Shown here piece by piece: positions 43,246 to 50,399 of a stretch of DNA of 64,000 nt. The notes under the pieces are model-generated. The model was not told the DNA's origin. It did no database searches and worked only from the letters and a program-made list of their open reading frames with translations. The stretch comes from Acidobacteriota bacterium. Lineage in GTDB: Bacteria; Acidobacteriota; Vicinamibacteria; Vicinamibacterales; UBA2999. The position numbers and the translations under genes are program-made. Every line of letters begins with the position of its first letter. Position 1 is the stretch's first letter. Location of the stretch: the NCBI GenBank assembly GCA_020851565.1, contig JADZCN010000135.1:61591-125590 (forward strand). Direction: 5' to 3'.

Positions 43246-45987
43246 ATGCGACGTTGTTTAGTGTGGCTCTGCACTGCCGTTGTGCTGTTGGCTGTTCCCC
43301 TTGCAGCTTCAGCCCAGCGAACCACGGGTGACATCCGAGGCGTGGTCACCGACGATTCCGGGGCCGTGCTCCCCGGCGTGACGGTCACCCTGCGTGGCAG
43401 CGCCGTTCCCGGCGCCCCCACGACGGTCACGAACGAAGCGGGCATCTATCGCTTCCCCAACCTCCCTCCCGGAACCTACGAGATCACGGCTGAACTGTCG
43501 GGCTTTTCGACGAGCACGCAGACAGGCATCCCGGTGGCACTGGGCGGGACCGCCGAGATCAACGTTCAGATGAAGGTGAGCACCCTGGAAGAGACCATCA
43601 CGGTGACCGCCGAGGCGCCGGTGGTGGACTCGACGAGCACCCAGGTCGCGACGAACTACTCGCGCGAGTGGGTGGAGAACGCGCCGGTGCGGCGCTTCAC
43701 GTTCTTCGACCTCGTGAACGCGGCCCCGGGTGTCAGCCCCGCCACATCCACGAGCTCGCGTTCGTCGTCGTTCGGGTCGGCGACCAACGAGAACCTCTAC
43801 CTGCTGGACGGCACCGACTTCACGGCGCCGCTCACCGGCGCGGCGTGGCCGTGGCCGAACACCGACGCCATCGAAGAAATCCAGGTGCTCTCGCTGGGCG
43901 CCCCGGCCGATTACGGCAACCTGGGCGGCGCGGTGTTCAACGTCGTGACCCGCCAGGGGAGCAACACCTTCAAGGGCGACGCCAATTTCTACTTCCAGAA
44001 CCAGAGCCTGACCGGCCGCAACACGACCGACGCCCAGGACGACGGCCTGCCCTACAACCGCGACGAGTTCAAGGACTCCACAGTGCAGCTGGGCGGCCCG
44101 GTCATCAAGGACAAGTTCTGGTTCTTCGGGTCGTATCAGTACCAGAAGGACGCCGACTCCCAGCCCGGCACCGAGCCGGAGTTCCCGGCGGTCTCGTCGG
44201 CCAAGCGTTACTTCTTCAAGTTGAACTACCAGATCAACCAAGACAACCGTCTGCAGTACCAGCAGCACAACGACTACTACCGCATCCCGCAGCGCGCGAC
44301 CGCCACCGACGCGCCGAGCTCCATCAGCGTGGAGAACGGCAACAACCCGTCGCCCGGTTTCCTGTGGTCGTCGGTCATCAACCCGACGACGGTCATCGAG
44401 GCGCGCTACTCCGGGTTCTACGGCGTGGACCACGGCGACCCGCTGAACGGCGGCCCGCGCGTGAACCCGCGCTACTACGACCTCGACACCGGCCAGATCT
44501 CGGGCGGCATCTACTCCTGGTACGACGGCAAGAGCCAGAAGACGGCGTTCTCGGGCAAGCTCACCAAGTTCGCCGACAACTTCCTGGGCGGCAGCCACGA
44601 CTTCAAGGTCGGCGTCCAGTTCAACCACGGCTTCGGTGAGTACACCTACGGCCCGAACGACTACATCTACACCTACGGCAGCGAGCCGGCCTATGGCTAC
44701 ACGCAGCTGCCCTACACCCAGGGCGGGCGTCTGAAGTCCATCGGCGTCTTCGCGGACGACACCTACCAGGTCGGCCGCGCCACCCTGAATCTCGGCCTCC
44801 GCTACGACGACAGCAAGGCGTACTTCGTGGCGCAGGACCTGCTGGACGCGCAGGGCCAGCCGACCGGGCAGCAGTCGCCGGCCGTGGACGAGCTCTTCCG
44901 CTGGCGGGTGCTCTCGCCGCGCCTGGGCGTCACGTTCAAGGTCACCGAAAGCGGCTCGTCGCTCGTCAAGGCCCACTACGGGCGCTACTACCGCGGCATC
45001 GTCACCGGTGAGTTCGACAACGTCACGCCGTCCATCTCGCCGGTCTACACCTTCTCCGGCCTCTATGGCCCTGACGGCACGCCGCTCGACAAGGAGCTCG
45101 TGTCCGACATCAGCCAGCTGAGCATCGATCCGGACCTGAAGAACCCCTACACCGACCAGTTCATCGTGGCGTGGGAGCAGCAGGCCGGGCCCGACATCGG
45201 GTTCTCGGTGAACTACGTCTACAAGAACAGCAAGCGGCAGACCGCGTATCCCGACATCGGCGGCATCTACGAGCTGGTCCCGTTCAATGGGCCCTCGGGC
45301 ACGAACGTCAGCCAGATCTACCAGCTGCAGAACGATCCCGAGGACCGGCTCTTCCAGCTGCGGAACGACGACCGCATGTCCGCCAAGTACAACGGCATCG
45401 CGTTCGAAGTGAAGAAGCGCATGTCGAACAACTGGCAGGCGAACTTCGGCATCACCTTCTCGAAGTCGGAAGGGCGCCTCGGCTCGAGCTCGGCGCGCTC
45501 CACGCCGCTGACGGCGCCGACCAGCACGGCCGGCATCTTCGGCCAGAACCCGAACGACTACATCAACACCGATGGCCGCCTCATCGGCGACCGGCCGGTG
45601 GTGGTGAAGGCACAGTTCGTCTACCAGCTGCCCATGGGCTTCCTGACGTCGTTCAACTTCCAAACTCAGAGCGGCCGCCCGATCGTCGAGGAACTCCGTA
45701 TCTCGAGCGGGCTCACCGGCATCCCCGGCACCAACCGCGTCGTGCCCAACGTCGTGGACGGCGACCTTCGGACCAACCAGTGGACGACCCTCGACGCCCG
45801 CGTCGAGAAGTCGTTCAACCTCGGCGGCACGGCGGAGCTGGCCGTGTTCGGCGACTTCCTGAACCTGTTCAACAGCGACGCCAACGAGAGCGTGCTCGAC
45901 CGGCGTCCTGGCACGACCAACTACCTCGTGCCGTCGCGGTTCATCCTGCCGCGGCGCCTGATGATCGGCGGGAAGTTCAGGTTCTGA
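43246..45987 (+). CDS. Oar-like TonB-dependent receptor
   Basis: Outer-membrane receptor of 913 residues. A signal peptide (LAASAQRTTG) is followed by a carboxypeptidase-regulatory-like domain (residues 27-110, GVVTDDSGAVLPGVTVTLRG and YRFPNLPPGTYEITAELSGF), a plug domain (TFFDLVNAAPGVSP, DAIEEIQVLSLGAPADYGN) and a beta-barrel ending in the aromatic residue of GGKFRF. This layout is the Oar/TonB receptor type expanded in Acidobacteriota. No TonB/ExbB/ExbD gene or SusD-like partner is nearby. The ligand is unknown; peptides or glycans are usual for the family. It is a monocistronic unit by its own promoter. Confidence 0.92.
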   Translation: MRRCLVWLCTAVVLLAVPLAASAQRTTGDIRGVVTDDSGAVLPGVTVTLRGSAVPGAPTTVTNEAGIYRFPNLPPGTYEITAELSGFSTSTQTGIPVALGGTAEINVQMKVSTLEETITVTAEAPVVDSTSTQVATNYSREWVENAPVRRFTFFDLVNAAPGVSPATSTSSRSSSFGSATNENLYLLDGTDFTAPLTGAAWPWPNTDAIEEIQVLSLGAPADYGNLGGAVFNVVTRQGSNTFKGDANFYFQNQSLTGRNTTDAQDDGLPYNRDEFKDSTVQLGGPVIKDKFWFFGSYQYQKDADSQPGTEPEFPAVSSAKRYFFKLNYQINQDNRLQYQQHNDYYRIPQRATATDAPSSISVENGNNPSPGFLWSSVINPTTVIEARYSGFYGVDHGDPLNGGPRVNPRYYDLDTGQISGGIYSWYDGKSQKTAFSGKLTKFADNFLGGSHDFKVGVQFNHGFGEYTYGPNDYIYTYGSEPAYGYTQLPYTQGGRLKSIGVFADDTYQVGRATLNLGLRYDDSKAYFVAQDLLDAQGQPTGQQSPAVDELFRWRVLSPRLGVTFKVTESGSSLVKAHYGRYYRGIVTGEFDNVTPSISPVYTFSGLYGPDGTPLDKELVSDISQLSIDPDLKNPYTDQFIVAWEQQAGPDIGFSVNYVYKNSKRQTAYPDIGGIYELVPFNGPSGTNVSQIYQLQNDPEDRLFQLRNDDRMSAKYNGIAFEVKKRMSNNWQANFGITFSKSEGRLGSSSARSTPLTAPTSTAGIFGQNPNDYINTDGRLIGDRPVVVKAQFVYQLPMGFLTSFNFQTQSGRPIVEELRISSGLTGIPGTNRVVPNVVDGDLRTNQWTTLDARVEKSFNLGGTAELAVFGDFLNLFNSDANESVLDRRPGTTNYLVPSRFILPRRLMIGGKFRF

Positions 45988-45993
45988 TCAGGT

Positions 45994-46049
45994 CGGGAAC
46001 CGGGAACGGGGATCCGGGAGCCGGATCGAATCCCGGATCCCGGTTCCCG
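45994..46049. terminator. GC-rich inverted repeat between convergent genes
   Basis: Left arm 45994-46018 and right arm 46032-46049 pair as CGGGAACCGGG and ATCCGGG with their complements. It lies 6 bases past the TonB receptor stop and just beyond the stop of the convergent TPR gene. No T-run follows, so the terminator call is inferred from position and structure. Confidence 0.5.
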
Positions 46050-46056
46050 ACAGGTT

Positions 46057-48000
46057 CTACGGCCCGGGGTCGCGAAAGGCGCGGCCCCGGGCCGTGATCT
46101 GTACGGCCAGTTCGCGATCCCCCTCCGCCTCGGCGAGGGCCGCGGCCCGGGCGCTCGTGGCGCGCGCCTCACCCACGAGTCCGTTCACCGCGAGGGCCGA
46201 CGCGAGCGTGTCCATCGCGCGCGCGTCTCGCCCACCGGTGGCGTCCACAACGGCGCGGGCAATCCTGAGCGCGAGCGCGGCGTCCTGCGGCGCAAGCCCC
46301 GGCGTCGTGGCCAGCAGGCGCGCGAGGTTGTGCGCGAGCCCCACGTCAGTCTGGTGAAGGGCCAACGCCTGCTCGAAGACGGCCCGAGCTTCGCGGGGCT
46401 CACCCGCCTGCTGCAGCAGCACGCCGAGCGCGTTGGCGACGGCCGCATCGGTCTCGCCCTGGCGGAACGCCTCCCGGAGGTGCGGCAGCGCCTCCCGGGT
46501 CCGGCCCAGGGTGGCCAACGCCATGCCCAGCGAGGACCGCGAGTGCCTCCTCGCGGGGTCGAGCGCGATGGCCTGCTCGTAGCGCGCCGCAGCCTCGGCC
46601 AAGTCGCCTCGCGCCGCGAGGTCGTTGCCCTCACGCTCGAGGCGAGCGGCGTCCAGCAGCGCAAGGTTGGTCCGCGCGTCCGCGTGCGCGGGATTGACTG
46701 ACAGCGCCTCGCGATACCGGGTCGCCGCCTCGTCTGGCCGGCCCTCCGCCGCCAGCGCGACGCCAAGGTTGTAGAGCCCCACGTCGTTTGCCGGATCGAG
46801 GGTGACCACACGGGTCCACAGCGACACCGAGTCGGCCCAGGGCGCCAGCGTGGAGCGCGTCACGAGCGTGGAAGCGACGAGGAAGACGAGTGCGGCCGCG
46901 GCCAGCGCGCGAGCGCGCCCCACCTGTCCCGCGGCTGCCCGAAGGCCAACACCCGCCACGGCGAGCACGACCACGATGCCGGGCAGGTAGGTGTAGCGAT
47001 CGGCCGTGGCCTGCTGGCCGCTGGCCACGAGGCCGGCGGCCGGCACGAGCAGCGCGAGATAGCAGGCCCACGCCGCGGCGAGCGATGGCCAGCGGCAGCG
47101 CCAGTGCCACGCGGCGGCGGAGACTCCCACGAGCGCAATTGCCGCTGCGGCCGCGAGGGCGCCGCTGCCGACGGGATCGGGCGGCAGGACGTCGAGCGGC
47201 GTCAGCCCAACGGGCACCACGGTCCGCCACAGGTACACGAACGGCGCCGAGGCCGCCGACTGCAGGCGATAGAGCCACGGGATCTCAGCCAGGCCCGGCG
47301 CGCGCGCCAGGTATTCGACGCCAGCCGAAGCCACGGCGAGGCCCGCGAACGGGAGGGCGCGCATCACGCTGGCGCGAAGGGACCGCCGGTGCAGCCACGT
47401 GTCGAGGATGACGAAGACGGCCGGCAGGCCGAGGGCCACGGCGCGCGCGGCCAGCGATGCGGCGAAGAAGAGCGCCGCCGGCACGAGGGTTCGCCCGGCG
47501 CCTGGCGCCGAGGCCGAGAGCCACGCCCTCGTCGAGGCCAGCGCGAGCGAGACGCCCAGCGCATACGGCAGAGCGCTGATCCAGGCCACCACCTCGACGC
47601 GGAGCGGGTGAAGGCCGTACAGCAGCGCGGCGGCAAGCGCCGCGGAGTCACGCCACGACGCGGGGGCGTCGGGCACGGCGCGCGCGAAGAGCGCCCGCGC
47701 GACGGCCCAGGCCAGCACGACGACGACGGTGTGCGCCGCGAGGTTCGCCGCGTGAAACCACGTCGCATCGAGCCCGCCGGCCGCTTTGACGCTCGCCCAG
47801 GCCAGCCAGCTGATCGGCTGGTAGTGTTCCAGGTGGAAAGTGGTGAACGCCCAGGTCCACGCGCCGGGAAAGTCGAGTGAGGGATTGGAGACGATGACGC
47901 GCGGGTCGTCCCAGTTGAGAAAGGCGAACCCGAGCGCAGGCCAATAGGTCGCCGCCACCGCGGCGGCGATCGCCGTGACCGTCAGGACTCGGGCGAGCAT
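46057..48000 (-). CDS. TMTC-like membrane protein with TPR domain
   Basis: Membrane protein of 647 residues. Residues 1 to about 420 contain some ten hydrophobic segments with FAFLNWDDPRVIVSNPSL and YGLHPLRVEVVAWISALPYA, which match the TMTC/DUF1736 group of dolichyl-phosphate-mannose O-mannosyltransferase-like proteins. From about 425 to 600 there are TPR repeats (VGLYNLGVALAAEGRPDEA, ALPHLREAFRQGETDAAV). In animals TMTC proteins O-mannosylate cadherins; bacterial members are thought to glycosylate envelope proteins, but this is not shown. The ATG at 48000 has a TAGACT box seven bases upstream and no Shine-Dalgarno. Confidence 0.75.
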   Translation of the reverse strand: MLARVLTVTAIAAAVAATYWPALGFAFLNWDDPRVIVSNPSLDFPGAWTWAFTTFHLEHYQPISWLAWASVKAAGGLDATWFHAANLAAHTVVVVLAWAVARALFARAVPDAPASWRDSAALAAALLYGLHPLRVEVVAWISALPYALGVSLALASTRAWLSASAPGAGRTLVPAALFFAASLAARAVALGLPAVFVILDTWLHRRSLRASVMRALPFAGLAVASAGVEYLARAPGLAEIPWLYRLQSAASAPFVYLWRTVVPVGLTPLDVLPPDPVGSGALAAAAAIALVGVSAAAWHWRCRWPSLAAAWACYLALLVPAAGLVASGQQATADRYTYLPGIVVVLAVAGVGLRAAAGQVGRARALAAAALVFLVASTLVTRSTLAPWADSVSLWTRVVTLDPANDVGLYNLGVALAAEGRPDEAATRYREALSVNPAHADARTNLALLDAARLEREGNDLAARGDLAEAAARYEQAIALDPARRHSRSSLGMALATLGRTREALPHLREAFRQGETDAAVANALGVLLQQAGEPREARAVFEQALALHQTDVGLAHNLARLLATTPGLAPQDAALALRIARAVVDATGGRDARAMDTLASALAVNGLVGEARATSARAAALAEAEGDRELAVQITARGRAFRDPGP

Positions 48001-48007
48001 CCGGGAA

Positions 48008-48013
48008 AGTCTA
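48008..48013 (-). promoter_or_regulatory. -10 box, leaderless start of TMTC-like gene
   Basis: TAGACT on the minus strand, seven bases before the ATG at 48000. Confidence 0.5.
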
Positions 48014-48032
48014 ACGCCTGCTGGAAGAGAAA

Positions 48033-48201
48033 CCACGACGGCACGAAGACCACGAAGGTCAGCACGAAGAACACATCAGTCTTCCACGACCCACGTCCCA
48101 AGTCCCAAGACCCAAGTCCCAAGTCCCAAGACCCAAGTCCGAGTCCCTGGTGCCTTCGTGCGTCCTGCGTGCGCTTCGTGTCTTCGTGGTGTCGGTTCGT
48201 G
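48033..48201. repeat. Composite repeat: CACGAAG, CCCAAGACC and CTTCGTG blocks
   Basis: CACGAAG units at 48041-48070, CCCAAGTCC/CCCAAGACC units at 48091-48142, then CTTCGTG units (the reverse complement of the first) at 48153-48190. The first two blocks repeat the order seen at 34209-34362 on the other strand. It fills the gap between the sulfatase-fold gene stop and the TMTC-like start. Confidence 0.85.
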
Positions 48202-48203
48202 GG

Positions 48204-50387
48204 TCAGCGCAGCTCGGCGAGCCGCTCCCGCGCTGGGGCGAAGCGTGGATCGATCTCGAGCGCGCGGCGGAACGCGGCCGCCGCCTCGTCGCGCTTGTTC
48301 TGTCGGGCCAGCGCCAGGCCAAGGTTGTAGGCGTACCGCGCATTTTTCCCGTCGCGCGTGGAGGCTTCCCGGAACGCCTGCTCCCCTGCCGCAAGGTTGC
48401 CGCTGCCCGCCTGCACCATCCCCAGCGAATTCCAGTACGAAGCGACGTTCGCGTCCAGCTTCACGGCGTCCTGCAGCAGCCGGACGGCATCCGGAGTCCG
48501 GCCCAGATCCCGGTACAGCTCCCCCAGCTTCACGCGGATGAGCGCGTCGCGCGGGGCCAGCTGCGCCACGCGCTCGAAGGCGCGAGCGGCGGCAGCGGGA
48601 TCGCCGGTCAGTCGTGCGACGTCTCCCTCGCGCTCCAGCAGCCGCGGATCGTCCGGGGAGACCTTCAGCCCCCGGCGCACGGCCTCCAGCGCCAGGTTCG
48701 GCTGGCCATCGGCCAGGTGCACATCTGCGAGCCCGACGTACGCCGCGGTGTAGGCGGGAAGCTTCTGGAGCGCGCCCTCGTAGTGCCTCGCCGCCTCCTT
48801 CCAGCGCTTCAACCCCACCAGCGCGCGCGCCGCGTAGTAGTGCGCCTCGAAGCTGTCGATGCCGCGGGCGAACAGCTTCTGGAATCCCCCATAGCTCTCC
48901 GCGAAGCGTCCTTCCCGCAGGCTGACCAGTCCCCCGCGCATCAGCGAGTTGACCTCCTGGTACTCCTCGATCTTGTCCTTGGGGTCCGCGCCAGACGCCT
49001 TCACTGTCGACGGCCCCGCCGAGCTGACGTAGCCGAGCGCGCCCAGCTTCTCGAGCAGGTCCGCCGGTACCGAGGCCGCGGCCGGTCCGGTGTTCCTCAG
49101 CAGGGCCTGGTCCTCGCGGAGCCGCTGCTCGATGCCGGACCGATAGGCGCGCGCCCGCTGCGGCTCGCGGTCGATCAGGTTCTGCCGCTCACCGGGATCC
49201 TGCTCGAGGTCGTAGAGCTCCGGACGAGGGGCGAGGATGTACTTCCACCGGCCATCCCGCACCGCACGGAGGTCGCTCCATCCGTAGTGCACGAGCGGCA
49301 CGAGCGACTCGGCGAACGTGGGCTCGTCCTCCATCGGCGTGCCGCGCAACGCGGGCCCAAGCGAGCGGCCGGACACCCGGGGGGTCTGGGCGGCGAGGCC
49401 GAGCAGGTCGAGTACGGTGGGCATCATGTCAACGGTGCGCGCCACCATGCCGAGCTGCGTGCCGGGCGGGATGCCGGGCCCGCGCATCAGCAGCGGCACC
49501 GCGAGCGTGGTCTCGTAGACGAAGAACCCGTGCACGCTCTCCTTGTGCTCCTCGAGCCCCTCGCCGTGGTCGGACGTGACAACGAGCAGCGTCTCGTCCT
49601 TGAGCTTCGCGGCGGCCAGCGCCTGGTCCAGGCGGCCCACGAGTTCGTCCGACCACGCGACCTCACCGTCGTACTCCCGGCCGGCGTAGCGCGACGCATA
49701 CGGCTCGGGTGGCTCGTAGGGGTCGTGCGGGTCGTACAGGTGCACCCAGGCGAAGCGCCGCTCCGTGCCCGGCGCGCCGAGCCACGTCACCGCCTCGGCC
49801 ACGGTCTGGTCGCCACGCTTCTGAATGGTGTTCAGGAACCGCGCGTCGTCCTGGCCGATGTCGAAGTCGTCGGAGTAGTGCGCGAACCCGCGGTCCAGGC
49901 CCGACTGCTTCGACAGCACGATCGAGGACACGAACGCTGCCGTCCTGAACCCGTTCTTCTGGAGAATCTCCGCCAGCACGGGCACGCCGCTGCCCAGCGA
50001 CGGCGACACGTTGTCGCGGATGCCGTGCTCCGCGGGATAGAGGCCGGTGAAGAGCGAGATGTGGGACGGGCGGGTCAGCGGCACGTGCACCGACGCATGC
50101 CGCGCCATGGCGCCGTCGCGAGCCAGCCCATCGAGGTTGGGCGTGGCCACGGTCGAGTTGCCGTACACGCCGACGCGATCCGCACGCAGCGTGTCGATCG
50201 TGACGATGACCAGGTGCTTCGGCGTCGCGGTCGCCGGTGCCGCCGGCTCGCGCGACGAGCATCCGGCCACCAGGCCGGCCGAGACGGCCAGCAGCGCCGA
50301 CGTGCATGCACAGAGCAGGCGTTCGCGCGTTCCGCGCTTCGTCCTCGTGCCGCCTATCTGAGACTCATCTGCCTTATCTGCGACCAT
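48204..50387 (-). CDS. Sulfatase-fold hydrolase fused to TPR domain (1)
   Basis: Exported lipoprotein of 727 residues (lipobox SAGLVAGC near residue 43). Residues 55-440 are a sulfatase-fold domain: VTIDTLRADRVGVYG, VPLTRPSHISLFTG, WVHLYDPHDPYEPPEPY, SDHGEGLEEH and LYDLEQDPGE. The position of formylglycine in true sulfatases holds Thr (near 104) and the following Arg is His, so Thr is the likely nucleophile, as in phospho-transferring relatives. LGALGYVSS follows near 450, then TPR repeats to the end. The N-terminal MVADKADESQIGG is encoded by the CGCAGAT repeat, and the start lies five bases after the stop of the upstream paralogue. Confidence 0.8.
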   Translation of the reverse strand: MVADKADESQIGGTRTKRGTRERLLCACTSALLAVSAGLVAGCSSREPAAPATATPKHLVIVTIDTLRADRVGVYGNSTVATPNLDGLARDGAMARHASVHVPLTRPSHISLFTGLYPAEHGIRDNVSPSLGSGVPVLAEILQKNGFRTAAFVSSIVLSKQSGLDRGFAHYSDDFDIGQDDARFLNTIQKRGDQTVAEAVTWLGAPGTERRFAWVHLYDPHDPYEPPEPYASRYAGREYDGEVAWSDELVGRLDQALAAAKLKDETLLVVTSDHGEGLEEHKESVHGFFVYETTLAVPLLMRGPGIPPGTQLGMVARTVDMMPTVLDLLGLAAQTPRVSGRSLGPALRGTPMEDEPTFAESLVPLVHYGWSDLRAVRDGRWKYILAPRPELYDLEQDPGERQNLIDREPQRARAYRSGIEQRLREDQALLRNTGPAAASVPADLLEKLGALGYVSSAGPSTVKASGADPKDKIEEYQEVNSLMRGGLVSLREGRFAESYGGFQKLFARGIDSFEAHYYAARALVGLKRWKEAARHYEGALQKLPAYTAAYVGLADVHLADGQPNLALEAVRRGLKVSPDDPRLLEREGDVARLTGDPAAAARAFERVAQLAPRDALIRVKLGELYRDLGRTPDAVRLLQDAVKLDANVASYWNSLGMVQAGSGNLAAGEQAFREASTRDGKNARYAYNLGLALARQNKRDEAAAAFRRALEIDPRFAPARERLAELR

Positions 50388-50399
50388 CTGCGTTATCTG
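50347..50399. repeat. ATCTGCG repeat at sulfatase gene junction
   Basis: About five ATCTG(C/A)G-type units, the reverse complement of the CGCAGAT units at 23140-23186. It contains the stop codon of the 50393-52690 gene and encodes the first dozen residues of the downstream gene. Confidence 0.75.
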
